A stretch of 64,000 bases of DNA. Source: Sphingomonas sediminicola (GTDB lineage: Bacteria; Pseudomonadota; Alphaproteobacteria; Sphingomonadales; Sphingomonadaceae). The notes below the pieces were generated by a model, which worked only from the letters and a program-made list of their open reading frames with translations, was not told the DNA's origin and made no database searches. The first letter of the stretch is position 1, and every line of letters begins with the position of its first letter. The position numbers were made by a program, and so were the translations under genes. The DNA lies in contig NZ_CP060782.1 in assembly GCF_014489515.1 (NCBI RefSeq), positions 2,585,001-2,649,000 of the forward strand, given 5' to 3'. Of this stretch, positions 29,876-40,224 are shown one piece after another.

Positions 29876-31078
29876 ATGATCGACGCTTTCATTTGCGACG
29901 CGATCCGCACGCCGATCGGGCGTTATGCGGGTGCGCTCTCGTCGGTTCGAGCTGACGACCTCGCAGCAATCCCGATCAGGGCGCTGATCGAGCGCAACCC
30001 CAGGGTCGATTGGGGTGAGCTTGACGATGTGATCTACGGTTGCGCCAACCAGGCGGGCGAAGACAATCGCAACCTCGCGCGCATGGCCGGTCTGCTGGCG
30101 GGTCTCCCCGACAGCTCGGGCGGCGTCACGCTCAACCGCTTATGCGGCTCGGGCCTCGACGCGGTCGCCATGGCGGCGCGGGCGATCCGGAGCGGGGAGT
30201 CCGACCTGATCATCGCCGGCGGCTCGGAAAGCATGAGCCGGGCGCCTTTCGTGATGGCCAAGGCGACCAGCGCCTTCGACCGCAAAGCCGAAATGTACGA
30301 CACCACCATCGGCTGGCGCTTCGTCAATCCGAAGATGAAATCGGCCTATGGCGACGACACAATGCCGAGCACCGGCGAGAATGTCGCGCAGGACTTCCAG
30401 ATCAGCCGCGAGGACCAGGACGCGTTCGCGCTTCGAAGCCAGGAGAAGGCCGCCGCCGCCCAGGCGAACGGCCGCCTCGCTGCCGAAATCGTCGGCGTGC
30501 CGATCCCGCAGCGCAAAGGCGACCCGGTAATCGTTGATCGGGACGAGCATCCGCGTGCGACGACCCTCGAAGCTCTCGGCAAGCTGAACCCCATCGTTCG
30601 CCCCGGGGGCACGGTGACCGCCGGCAACGCTTCAGGCGTGAACGACGGGGCTGCCGCGCTCATCATCGCCTCCGAAGAAGCGGCGAAACGCAACGGCCTG
30701 TCGCCTCGTGCCCGCGTTCTGGGCGCCGCAGTCGCGGGCGTACCGCCGCGGATCATGGGTATCGGCCCTGCACCTGCGAGCGAAAAGCTGACCAAGCGGC
30801 TCGGCCTCAAGCTCGCCGATTTCGACGTGATCGAACTCAACGAAGCGTTCGCGGCTCAAGGCCTGGCCGTTCTTCGCAAGCTCGGCATTGCCGATGACGA
30901 CTCACGCGTAAATCCGAATGGCGGCGCCATCGCCCTCGGCCATCCGCTCGGAATGTCCGGCGCGCGCCTCGCGCTCACCGCGACCGAGGAACTACAAAGG
31001 AACGGCGGAAAGCTGGGCCTCGCGACCATGTGCATTGGCGTCGGACAGGGAATCGCTCTCGCACTCGAACGGGTGTAG
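29876..31078 (+). CDS. 3-oxoadipyl-CoA/acetyl-CoA thiolase
   Basis: 400 residues of thiolase II type. The acylated Cys is in NRLCGSGLDAV, with GHPLG and the second catalytic Cys in MCIGVGQG. Overall similarity and length fit PcaF/PaaJ-like 3-oxoadipyl-CoA thiolases, which cleave 3-oxoadipyl-CoA at the end of aromatic ring degradation. The downstream paaD supports a phenylacetate role. Assignment to PaaJ rather than a general thiolase is an inference from context. Confidence 0.85.
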   Translation: MIDAFICDAIRTPIGRYAGALSSVRADDLAAIPIRALIERNPRVDWGELDDVIYGCANQAGEDNRNLARMAGLLAGLPDSSGGVTLNRLCGSGLDAVAMAARAIRSGESDLIIAGGSESMSRAPFVMAKATSAFDRKAEMYDTTIGWRFVNPKMKSAYGDDTMPSTGENVAQDFQISREDQDAFALRSQEKAAAAQANGRLAAEIVGVPIPQRKGDPVIVDRDEHPRATTLEALGKLNPIVRPGGTVTAGNASGVNDGAAALIIASEEAAKRNGLSPRARVLGAAVAGVPPRIMGIGPAPASEKLTKRLGLKLADFDVIELNEAFAAQGLAVLRKLGIADDDSRVNPNGGAIALGHPLGMSGARLALTATEELQRNGGKLGLATMCIGVGQGIALALERV

Positions 31079-31088
31079 ATTCATCGGC

Positions 31089-31549
31089 GTGATCGATGTG
31101 GCGATGCTGGACGAGGCGGCGGTCATGGCCGTGCTCGATGAGGTGATGGATCCGGAGATCCCGGTCGTCTCGGTCACCGATCTCGGCATCATTCGCGGCC
31201 TGGCCGACAATCCTCCCGAGTCCTGATCACGCCGACCTACACGGGCTGCCCGGCCACGATCGCGATCGAGCGGGCCGTCCGCGAGGCGCTGGATGCGGCC
31301 GGCTTCGAACATCTTCACACGGAACGCGTGCTCTTCCCGCCGTGGACGACGGAGTGGATCACCGAGCGAGGCCGCCAGCGGCTGCACGATTATGGGATCG
31401 CACCTCCTAGCGAGGCAACGACGGCAGAATGCCCGCAATGCGGATCGAGCGATACGGTCGAGGTCAGCCGCTTCGGATCAACTCCCTGCAAGGCGCAGTG
31501 GCGCTGCAACGCCTGTCACGAGCCGTTCGACCGCTTCAAGTGTCATTAG
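31089..31549 (+). CDS. paaD: PaaD-like phenylacetyl-CoA epoxidase maturation protein (one apparent frameshift)
   Basis: About 153 residues after restoring one C in the CCC run at 31215-31217. The N-terminal MIP18/DUF59 part reads VLDEVMDPEIPVVSVTDLGIIR, then PTYTGCPATIAIE. The C-terminal zinc-ribbon-like part has CPQCGSSD and CNACHEPFDRFKCH. PaaD is thought to help assemble the metal or Fe-S centre of the PaaABCE epoxidase. Only paaD and a thiolase of that pathway are present here; paaABCE are not in the window. Confidence 0.85.
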
Positions 31550-32537
31550 CCAGCAGGGCCAGCAAGGCGAACGATGCCAGCCAATGCTCGCCCATATAAT
31601 CGCCCGCGACATGCGGCATCGCGGCTTCGAGATGCGCTTCGGCCGTGTCGTAGGCCTGCTGTGAATCTTCCGGCAGAAGCGGAGCCAGGCTCCGCCAGCA
31701 CCATGCCCGGCTGAGATTCAATCCGTCCAAGTGCGCGATCTTCCCGTCGCTGCGATCGCTGACCACGGCGGGCATGAACAAGGTCGCCGGCTCGCCTGTG
31801 TCGAGCTTCGGCAGGAAACCCCCAAACCAGCCATGGAATTCCGGCTCCGTCAGCGCGCGAGCCATGCACAATGCCTCGATCAGCGCCGGCGACAGGAACT
31901 CGTCCCCGCCCGGCTCCCAAGCCTGGCAGTCGCAGTCGTTGCCGAACCAATGCTTCGCCCGCTCACGGATTGCCTCCGCCAGCGGCTCGTCGAACCGCTC
32001 CGCCCAATCGAGCGAGAGGACCAACGCAAACGCCGTGTTGAAATGTGTGCCGACCCGGATTGGGTAGGTGAGCACGCCCAGATGATCCCGGAGCCTGTCC
32101 GCGAACGCGCGAGCTAGCGGTTCCAGCTCGTAAGCCCAGTTTGCATCGCGATGCCGCGACGCCTCAAGGTGAAGCTGCAGAAGCCAGGCCCATCCATAAG
32201 GCCGCTCGAACCCGCGGCTGAGCGGCCGGTCGAGATATGCGCGCTCGGTCTCGACCTTTTCCGCAGTGAAGCTCTGGTCGGCGAGCCTCTCGATAGCCCG
32301 CGCTTCGTCTGTGTCCGGGAACAGGCGCCGAAGGGTCAGGAGCGTCCACCAGCCGTGGACGCAGCTGTGCCAATCGAAGCTTCCGAAGAAGATCGGATGC
32401 AGGACGTGGGGCGGTAGGGCGTCCTCGTCTGCCCCAAGCACATGGTCGAGCTTGTGCGGATATTCCTGCCGCACGTGGCCGAGCGCAATCCTGGCGAAGC
32501 GCGCCGCCGTGTCCGCATCGAGGCTGAAACGACTCAT
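31536..32537 (-). CDS. DUF2891 family protein
   Basis: 333 residues of the DUF2891 family (DHVLGADEDALPPHVLHPIFFGSFDWHSCVHGWW, RPYGWAWLLQL, WEPGGDEFLSP), an all-helical alpha-toroid type protein with no signal peptide. Biochemical role unknown. Its start overlaps the DUF979 stop by 4 bp, making it the last gene of the 5-oxoprolinase/DUF969/DUF979 operon. The convergent paaD overlaps it by 14 bp. Confidence 0.87.
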   Translation of the reverse strand: MSRFSLDADTAARFARIALGHVRQEYPHKLDHVLGADEDALPPHVLHPIFFGSFDWHSCVHGWWTLLTLRRLFPDTDEARAIERLADQSFTAEKVETERAYLDRPLSRGFERPYGWAWLLQLHLEASRHRDANWAYELEPLARAFADRLRDHLGVLTYPIRVGTHFNTAFALVLSLDWAERFDEPLAEAIRERAKHWFGNDCDCQAWEPGGDEFLSPALIEALCMARALTEPEFHGWFGGFLPKLDTGEPATLFMPAVVSDRSDGKIAHLDGLNLSRAWCWRSLAPLLPEDSQQAYDTAEAHLEAAMPHVAGDYMGEHWLASFALLALLANDT

Positions 32538-33487
32538 CGGAAGGCGGCGAAATACAGGATCAGGATGTTCACTGCGAGCAGCGGCAATGCCGTTGCGATC
32601 TGCGCCTTCACGACGCCGTACTGATCCTTCAGTTCAAGAAGCGCCGCAGGGACGAGATTGAAGTTCGCTGCCATCGGGGTCATCAACGTCCCGCAGAAGC
32701 CCGCGAGCATTCCCACGGCTCCAACCACCGCGGGATCGCCTCCATACGCCTGAATCAGCAGCGGGACCCCGATCGCTGCGGCCATGACCGGGAAGGCCGC
32801 GAAGGCATTGCCCATGACCATCGTGAACAGGACCATCCCGAACGCGAAGACGAGCACCGTGGCGAAGATGTTGCCCTTCGGAATAACCATGCCGGTGATG
32901 TCGCCGATGATCGTTCCAACTCCCGCGGCTGCGAAGAGCACGCCGAGCGCCGCAAGCATTTGAGGCAGGACGGCGGCCCAGCCGATCGCATCGATCAGTC
33001 GGCGGCCTTCCTGAAGTGGCGCGACCGCCGGTGGACGCAGCCAGAGGTAGATAGTCCCGAGCGCCAGCAGGGCTCCAAGGCAGAGGAAGACGTAGGTCTC
33101 GCGTTTGGCCTCGATCCAGCCGAGGCTTCCGACCGGTGTGTAGTTGTAGACCAACGTCCCGATCAGCGCGGCCGCTGGAATGATCAGCGCCGGCAGGAAC
33201 AGCTTGTTGCCGAGTTGCACCGAAAAGGCGGCGCGTTCTTCATCGCTGGTGGTGGCCGGATGGCTGCGACCGAGGAACCCGAACCCGGCAAGTCCGGCAA
33301 GGCCCAACACAAGCAGGCCATTTCCGAAGTCGCCGATGAAGTCGCCAGTGAGCAGGCTCAGCGCCATAAGACCCCAAAAGGCGGCATTGCCCAACCGCTT
33401 CGGATTCGAACGGTCGAACACGCTCAGCAGCGCGAAGGCCGCGAACATCGCTCCCGCGAGCGCATATAGCCATTGCAGCGTGATCAC
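32534..33487 (-). CDS. DUF979 membrane protein
   Basis: 317 residues with about nine membrane helices and no recognisable enzyme motif. The pairing with DUF969 is characteristic. The GTG start at 33487 overlaps the DUF969 stop (GTGA). DUF969/DUF979 together resemble the two halves of an ion-transporter-superfamily permease and are often found near pyrrolidone-carboxylate genes. Here they sit with 5-oxoprolinase, so uptake of 5-oxoproline is a reasonable guess. Confidence 0.85.
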   Translation of the reverse strand: MITLQWLYALAGAMFAAFALLSVFDRSNPKRLGNAAFWGLMALSLLTGDFIGDFGNGLLVLGLAGLAGFGFLGRSHPATTSDEERAAFSVQLGNKLFLPALIIPAAALIGTLVYNYTPVGSLGWIEAKRETYVFLCLGALLALGTIYLWLRPPAVAPLQEGRRLIDAIGWAAVLPQMLAALGVLFAAAGVGTIIGDITGMVIPKGNIFATVLVFAFGMVLFTMVMGNAFAAFPVMAAAIGVPLLIQAYGGDPAVVGAVGMLAGFCGTLMTPMAANFNLVPAALLELKDQYGVVKAQIATALPLLAVNILILYFAAFR

Positions 33488-34155
33488 TTGCCGCCCAGCT
33501 TCAGCTTGCGATCGAGCAGCATGAGACGTGTGCCGTGGATCAGGAAGGCGGCGACGGCGCTGGGGATCGCCCACAGAGCCAGATGTAGGGGCGACAAATT
33601 GTAACCATACGTCGCCAGCGTCTGCTGGATCAGGACGATCGAGCCGATGGCGATGAAGATATCCTCGCCGAAGAACAGGCCGACATTGTCCGTCGCGGCG
33701 GAATAGGCTTTCACTTTCTCGGCAGTCGGCTCGTCCACTTCGCCGAGCTGTTGTTCGGCCGCGGCCAGCGCCATTGGCGCGACGAGCGGGCGCACCGTTT
33801 GAGCTTGCCCGGCAACCGTCGTCAGTCCCATTGCGGCCGTCGCCTGGCGGACGAGCATGTAGAGCAGCAGCAATCTTCCGACCGTCGCCGCCTTTATGCT
33901 CCGGATCACCCGCGCCGCCTGCTGCTGCAGTCCATACCGTTCGAGGAGGCCGATCACCGGAAGCACGATCCACACGATCGCGATAATCCGGTTGTCGTTG
34001 AACGCCTTCCCGAAAGTCGTGATGACCTTCACAAGGTCCATTCCGCCAAGCAGGCCGGTGATGATCGCCGAGCCGGTCACCACCAGCATTGGGTTCATCC
34101 GAAGCGCAAAGCCGAGGACGACCAGCAGGATTCCTAGCAACGGCCAGTAGTTCAT
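33484..34155 (-). CDS. DUF969 membrane protein
   Basis: 223 residues with five or six helices, starting [26 protein letters not shown]. Family segments GLxxLLERYGLQQQA, LLLLYMLVRQATAAMGL and FFGEDIFIAIGS are clear. The ATG overlaps the 5-oxoprolinase stop by 4 bp and its stop overlaps the DUF979 start by 4 bp. Probably a subunit of a two-part permease for 5-oxoproline or a related compound (inference). Confidence 0.85.
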   Translation of the reverse strand: MNYWPLLGILLVVLGFALRMNPMLVVTGSAIITGLLGGMDLVKVITTFGKAFNDNRIIAIVWIVLPVIGLLERYGLQQQAARVIRSIKAATVGRLLLLYMLVRQATAAMGLTTVAGQAQTVRPLVAPMALAAAEQQLGEVDEPTAEKVKAYSAATDNVGLFFGEDIFIAIGSIVLIQQTLATYGYNLSPLHLALWAIPSAVAAFLIHGTRLMLLDRKLKLGGK

Positions 34156-37100
34156 TCGCTCGCTCCATAACCGCCGCCGCCCGGTGTCTCGATGACGAAG
34201 CGGTCGCCAGCCTGCATCTCGGCTGCATCCGTAGCCGTCAATTCTTCGATGCTTCCGTTCACGCGCTCGACCCAGTTGCGTCCGGCAAGGGCATCGCTCC
34301 CGCCCGCAAGTCCCTTCGGTGCGACGCGCCTTCGATTGGCGAGCATGTTCGCGCGCATCGGTTCGAGGAAGCGGACATCGCGGATCACGCCATCGCCGCC
34401 GGTGTGCTTGCCTCTTCCACCTGACCCATGTCGGATCGCGAACCGCTCCAGCCGCACCGGAAGGCGGGTCTCGAGCACTTCCGGGTCGGTTAGCCGGCTG
34501 TTGGTCATATGGGTCTGAACCGCGCTCGTCCCATCGTGATCCGGGCCGGCGCCCGACCCGCCGGCAATCGTCTCATAATATTGGTGGCGCGCGTTGCCGA
34601 AGGTGAAATTGTTCATCGTGCCCTGGCTCGGCGCGAGCTTGCCGGTGGCGGCGAAGAGCGTGTCCGTCACCACCTGGCTGGTCTCGACGTTCCCCGCGAC
34701 GACCGCGGCCGGGTATCGCGGTGCCAGCATACATCCTTCCGGCACGACGAGCTTGATCGGACGCAGGCAGCCGTCGTTCATTGGGATCGGATCGTCGACA
34801 AGGGTACGAACGACGTAGAGCGATGCCGCGCGGACGATCGAATAAGGCGCGTTGAAATTGTCGGGAAGCTGATTGCTCGTGCCGGTGAAATCGAACGTCG
34901 CGGAGCGCGTCGGCTTGTCGATGGTGATCTTCACCGCGACGCGGGCGCCATTGTCCATCTCATACTCGAACGCGCCGTTTTCGAGCCGGTCGAGCAGCCG
35001 CCGCACCGACTCCTCGGCATTGGCTAGTACGTGCCGCATGTAAGCCGCGATAACTTCCGGACCGTAATCGCGAGCGGTCGCCGCGAGCACTTCCGCGCCG
35101 CGAATGCAGGCCGCAAGCTGAGCCTTCAGGTCGGAGATGTTGCGGTCGATGTTGCGGGCTGGCGATTTGCCGGAGCCGAGCAGCGCGCGGATTTCGGTTC
35201 CAAGGAAACGCCCCTCGTCGACAAGCAGGACGTTGTCGATCAGCACGCCTTCCTCGTCGATCGTGCGGCTGTCCGGCGGCATCGATCCCGGTGCGATCCC
35301 GCCGATGTCGGCATGGTGCCCGCGCGCCGCGACGAAGGCAGAGGGCTCGGCTTCGTCGCCGTGGAAGACTGGCACGATCACAGTGATGTCGGGCAAATGC
35401 GTGCCGCCGCGATATGGGTCGTTCAGTACGTAGGCATCGCCCCGCCGGATTCCGCGCCCATCCTTGGCATTGCCGCGCGTCTCGATGATGGTCCGAATGC
35501 TCTCGCCCATCGATCCGAGGTGCACCGGAATGTGAGGTGCGTTGGCGATCAGCGCGCCTTCCGCGTCGAACATGGCACAGGAGAAATCGAGCCGCTCCTT
35601 GATGTTCACCGACGTCGCCGTGGACTGAAGCGCAACGCCCATTTCCTCGGCGATCGCCATGAATAGGTTGTTGAAGATCTCCAGCATCACCGGGTCGGCG
35701 GAGGTGCCGATCGCTTGAGAGCGCCGGACAGGACCCATGCGTGTAAGCACCAGCGTCCCGTCGTTCGAGCGCGTGGCGCTCCAGCCGGGCTCGATGACCG
35801 TGACCGACGATCGATCGGTGACGAGGGCAGGGCCTGAGACCTGCTGGTCGCCGGACAGGCTGTTGCGGTCATAGACCTGCCAGTCTCCAACCGTACGCGG
35901 CTGAGCGCCTGCTCCCGGTGACTGCGAGAAGATCGCCTCGGTGCCGTTATGAGCAACGGCCTCGACAATCAGCGCATCGAGAATGATTTCTCCCGTTTCG
36001 TCGACGTAGCCGAAGCGCCGGCGGTGCAGCTCGGTGAAGTCGGCTTGCATCTCGTCTTTCGGCGCGATCTCGATCTCGAGGGTCGTATCGCTGCCTGCGA
36101 GCCGCAACCGCGACCGTCGATGCAATTCGATCCGGCTGCACTGAATTCCTTGGCCGGCAAGAGCCTCAGTCGCTTCTGCTTCCAGCGACCGCAACGCCTC
36201 CTCGAAATCCTCAGCCAGAGGTTGGACCATTCCTGCTTCCCGGATCGCCTTCACGTCGGCGAGGCCGATTCCGTAGGCCGAGAGCAGGCTCGCGAGCGGA
36301 TGCACGAAGATGCGTTCGATCCCGAGCGTATCCGCGACCCGGCACGCATGCTGCCCGCCCGCCCCCCGAAGCTCACCAGCGTGTAGCGGGTGACGTCATG
36401 GCCGCGCGCGATCGAGATTTTCCGGATCGCATTCGCCATGTTGTCGACCGCGATACGGAGGAATCCTTCCGCGATTTCAGACAGGCTCATGGACCGGCCT
36501 AGCGCTCTCTCGACGTCGCCGCCGACGTCCCGAAGCCTCGCCTCCGACGCGGTCGGATCAAGCGGCTCATTGCCCGCGGCGCCGAACACCGCGGGGAACT
36601 CCTCCGGCACAATGCGGCCAAGGAACAGGTTGCAGTCGGTGACGGTCAGCGGCCCGCCGCCGCGATAACAAGCCGGTCCGGGCTTCGCGCCAGCGGACTC
36701 CGGCCCAACACGAAAGCGCATGCCGTCGAACCGGCAAATCGAACCGCCGCCTGCGGCGACAGTGTGGATCTGCATCATCGGCGCGCGGATGCGGACTCCC
36801 GCGACCACGCTCTCGTCCGCCAGCTCGTAATGCCCGGCAAAGTGCGAAACGTCGGTCGACGTACCGCCATATCGAAGCCGATCAGCCGCTGTTCGCCCGA
36901 CGCCGCGACCATGCCGACCACTCCGCCCGCCGGCCCCGACAGGATCGCGTCCTTGCCGCGGAAGGCGCTTGCATCGGTCAGTCCGCCGTTCGACTGCATG
37001 AACTGGAGTTTCGTGTCTGCCGGAAGGCCGCTGGCGACGCGGTCGACGTAACGCCGGAGGATTGGCGAAAGATAGGCATCGACTACGGTCGTGTCCCCGC

Positions 37101-37695
37101 GTCCGATCAGCTTGATCAGCGGCGCGACTTCATGGCTGACCGAGATTTGAGTGAAGCCGAGCTCCCGCGCGATCTCTGAAACCCGGCCCTCATGCTGCGT
37201 GAACTTCCACCCGTGCATCAGCACGATCGCGAGCGCATCGATGCCGCTCTCGCGAACCTGCTTCAGCGCTGCCCAAGCAGCCTCCTCGTCGAGCGGAGTA
37301 ATGATTTCCCCGTCCGCGCCCACGCGCTCGACGATCTCGACGACCGTTTCGTAGGGCTGCTCCGGCAGCACGATGTGCCGGGCGAAGATCTCTGGCCGAG
37401 CCTGGTATCCGATGCGCAATGCATCCCCGAACCCGCGTGTGATCGCCAGCGCGACGCGGTCACCCTTGCGCTCGAGTAGGGCATTGGTGGCCACAGTAGT
37501 GCCCATGCGGACTTCGCCGAGCGCGCCATCCTCAGCGGCGAGAATGCGGCGGATGCCCTCGATAGCAGCATCGGCATACTGATCGGGATTCTCGGACAGC
37601 AACTTCTCGGTGCGGAATCGTCCGTCGTCGTCCCACGCGATCACATCGGTGAAAGTCCCGCCCCGATCGATCGCGAAATTCCATACGCCGGCCAC
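34152..37695 (-). CDS. 5-oxoprolinase, single-chain OPLAH type (two apparent frameshifts)
   Basis: About 1181 residues after adding one G at 36866-36868 and one in the run at 36363-36368. The HyuA-like half has the actin-fold ATP motifs [14 protein letters not shown] and IGFDMGGTSTDV and ends [17 protein letters not shown]. The HyuB-like half starts near [21 protein letters not shown] and has RGHHADIGG and NNFTFGN. A one-chain HyuA-HyuB protein of this size matches ATP-dependent 5-oxoprolinases, which convert 5-oxoproline to glutamate. Start is a GTG at 37695. First gene of an operon with DUF969, DUF979 and DUF2891. A hydantoinase-type activity cannot be excluded. Confidence 0.9.
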
Positions 37696-37987
37696 GCGGC
37701 CTTCAAGCAGATGCCGGCCAAAGGTGGAAGTGGCGGAGCGGACAGTCTGCTGCGAACTGGTCTCTACCGGCCATTTCCCTGATTCCTCACAAGTTGCAGG
37801 GAAAACGAAGAATCAGCGGCTCGAAATCCCGCCACTCTTGCAGAATTCTCGCGACGTTCTCGCCACTCGCGACGGCAATACCCTGATACGGTAAGCAGGG
37901 AAATTTTTCAGGCTCAACAGGGAATGGGCTTGTGTCGAACAGCGAAAGCAGCGCTGTGGGTTACAAGCATGCCGCCCGGCGCCTCGT
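37696..37987 (+). repeat. Intergenic stretch with repeated CAGGGAA units
   Basis: No gene is seen in this 292-bp gap. CAGGGAA occurs as direct copies at 37797, 37896 and 37918 and as an inverted copy TTTCCCTG at 37774-37781. The latter forms an 8-bp hairpin arm with 37797-37804. Similar CAGGGAA-rich tracts occur beside mobile DNA in alphaproteobacteria. Here it marks the change from core metabolic genes to accessory genes. Confidence 0.45.
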
Positions 37988-38503
37988 TCAAAGTACCGGC
38001 GCGCTCGATCCAAGCTTCGACCGGACAGACTGAAGCGCGGAAGTCAGTTCTCGGGTCCGTTGTCCGAGGTCTTGGATCAGGGTCTCAGCGTCGCGTTCCT
38101 CGATGACCCTAGTCAGTACATCAGCCACACCGCCGCGGAGATCCACGAGCTTCAAGACGGCTATCCAGTGACCGCTGCGATCAATCGCCGTTTTGGCCAC
38201 GCCGTGACAAAGGAAAGGTCGGAGCTCCTCTAGCTCTCGGAAGCGGGCGAGCGCGTTGGACGCTTTTGCGCCCTTCTTGCCGAGCTTCTCCAACGCCGCA
38301 GCCAGATCATCGAACCTCTGTCCGACGAGGCGCCGGAGGCGACCTTCACCCCCTGCGCGAAGCATTTGGAGGGTTTCGCTGACGCTGAGCTCAGCCCTGG
38401 CGAACAGCTGGATGGCCTCGCCTCGCCAGGCGTTCACGTCGCGAGCAGTGTCGTGCCAGACGTCTGGCTCGCCGCTGACCACGATTGGAGTGTGAGCAGT
38501 CAT
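37988..38503 (-). CDS. Hypothetical protein, helical
   Basis: 171 residues, not recognised. It is charged and helix-rich (LVGQRFDDLAAALEKLGKKGAKASNALARFRELEELRPFLCHGV), with no signal peptide or membrane segment. It lies next to an orphan DNA methyltransferase and a DUF5681 protein, a group often seen in prophage-like or island DNA. Coding is supported by length, codon pattern and absence of a better frame. Confidence 0.6.
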   Translation of the reverse strand: MTAHTPIVVSGEPDVWHDTARDVNAWRGEAIQLFARAELSVSETLQMLRAGGEGRLRRLVGQRFDDLAAALEKLGKKGAKASNALARFRELEELRPFLCHGVAKTAIDRSGHWIAVLKLVDLRGGVADVLTRVIEERDAETLIQDLGQRTRELTSALQSVRSKLGSSAPVL

Positions 38504-38850
38504 GCAGTGCCCTCTAGATCAAAGCAGTTACGACAGGGTTTCCGCGAGGGCGCGGTGGAAAAGCGACCCGGATGTGTATCGAGTTACAATCAGCCGCAGG
38601 TGGGGGACTGGACAAAGCGTGTCGCCCGAGTCGACACTGCCACGCGGATCGGTTCTCCACCGGGGACGGGATAGACTGATCTTCACCAGAGCGGCGCCGG
38701 GGACGGTGCACAGGACGGAGCTCACCGGAGACGGGAGCGCGGTGAAAGCAGGCGCCAAGGCGCCACCTTTTAAGACTTTGAGATCGCCGTCACGAAGACA
38801 GCGCGCAGGAAAGACTGCGCCCGTCACGCCGGGATCACGGGGGAAGATCG
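38504..38850 (+). other. Divergent intergenic region upstream of the methyltransferase
   Basis: 347 bp without a credible gene. It separates the divergent hypothetical gene and the methyltransferase and should hold both promoters. A GGCGCC-AA-GGCGCC hairpin at 38751-38764 followed by ACCTTTTAAG could be a terminator or regulatory stem. No clear promoter boxes were recognised. Confidence 0.4.
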
Positions 38851-40224
38851 ATGTCACCTATCAAACAACACGCCGTTGGCGATGGTGCTGGAGCGCGCCA
38901 AAATTACCAAGCCCAAGTCGACTGGTGGGCGACAGGAAAACTGTGGCAGTGCAAGCGTGATCCACGGCGCTATTCGGCCCGGGAGGTCACAAAAGCGCAA
39001 CGGATCATCGAGCGGTTCGGTGTCCGGATCCCGTTACTCATCGCGTCGGACGGTTGCGTCCTTGGGCACTTCGTCGTCGTGATCGCTGCGCGCAAGCTCG
39101 GCATCGAGCAGCTGCCAGTCCTCTATGCAGATGACCTGTCCCCTGCCGATCGCCACGCGATGTCACTCGCCCTCAACCGTCTTTATGAACTCGGCGAATT
39201 CGACCAGGCGATGCTCGGTGCACTCGTCATGGATCTCGAGGTGGAGCTACCTGGCCTCGAGTTCGACGAGCTCGGTTTCGAGGCGGCCGAGATCGACCGC
39301 GCCGTGGCTGCACACACGCGCGGCTCAAGCCGGGACGAACAAACGCTGCCGCCGATCCCAAGCATCGTGTCGAACCGGGGGGACGTCTGGCTGCTCGACG
39401 ACCACCGCGTCGGCTGCGGAGATGCGGCCGATGCAGAGATCTACGCCCGTCTCCTGGAGGGTCGATCGGCCAACATGGTCTTCACCGATCCTCCCTATGG
39501 TTGCCCGGTCCAAGGCTTCGTTACAACGCGGGCGCACAGGGAGTTCGTCCAGGCCTCAGGCGATCTAGATCCCGAGCAACTTGAGCGCTTTTTCCGGACC
39601 TGGTGCGAGGTCATGGCAGTAAGCGCCGAACCTGGAGCCGTCATCGAGCTTTGTATCGACTGGAGGTCGGCGAGCCTCCTCATGTCGGTTGCGCAAGATG
39701 TATTCGGCCCGATGATCAACATGGCGGTGTGGGTCAAGGACCGCGCCGGCATGGGCAGTTTTCTTAGATCACAGCACGAGCTGGTGTTGATCTTCGCGGC
39801 ACCGGGTCGGAAGTTCCGTAACAATGTCGAGCTCGGAAAGAACGGTCGTCACCGCAGCAACGTCTGGAGATACCCGAGCGCGCTTACGTTCGCGCGCACG
39901 GGTGTCGAAGGCGATCTCCTGGAAGACCATCCAACACCGAAGCCCAAGGAGCTGATCATGGACGCGATTCTCGACTGCACCAGTCGAGGCGACACCGTGC
40001 TCGACCCTTTCCTGGGATCTGGCTCGACCCTGGTCGCCGCGGAGATCACGTCACGCAAGTGCGTCGGGATCGACCTCGATCCGGGTTACGTCGACCTCGC
40101 CGTGCGCAGGTGGCAATCTTGGACTGGACGCGACGCGGTCCTCGAGAGTTCTGGCCGCACTTTCAACGACATCCTAGCCGACGATCGCTCGGGCGGCGAG
40201 CACGGGGGTCGCGATCGTGGCTGA
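38851..40224 (+). CDS. ParB-like domain plus DNA N-6-adenine/N-4-cytosine methyltransferase
   Basis: 457 residues. The N-terminal part resembles a ParB/Srx-like domain (IIERFGVRIPLLIASDGCVLGHFVVVIAARKLGIEQLPVLYADDL). The C-terminal part is a beta-class amino-methyltransferase with catalytic TDPPYG and the AdoMet motif DPFLGSGSTLVAAE late in the chain. No restriction endonuclease gene is next to it, so it is an orphan enzyme of the kind carried by phages and islands. It overlaps the DUF5681 gene by 8 bp, suggesting a two-gene unit. Confidence 0.88.
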   Translation: MSPIKQHAVGDGAGARQNYQAQVDWWATGKLWQCKRDPRRYSAREVTKAQRIIERFGVRIPLLIASDGCVLGHFVVVIAARKLGIEQLPVLYADDLSPADRHAMSLALNRLYELGEFDQAMLGALVMDLEVELPGLEFDELGFEAAEIDRAVAAHTRGSSRDEQTLPPIPSIVSNRGDVWLLDDHRVGCGDAADAEIYARLLEGRSANMVFTDPPYGCPVQGFVTTRAHREFVQASGDLDPEQLERFFRTWCEVMAVSAEPGAVIELCIDWRSASLLMSVAQDVFGPMINMAVWVKDRAGMGSFLRSQHELVLIFAAPGRKFRNNVELGKNGRHRSNVWRYPSALTFARTGVEGDLLEDHPTPKPKELIMDAILDCTSRGDTVLDPFLGSGSTLVAAEITSRKCVGIDLDPGYVDLAVRRWQSWTGRDAVLESSGRTFNDILADDRSGGEHGGRDRG

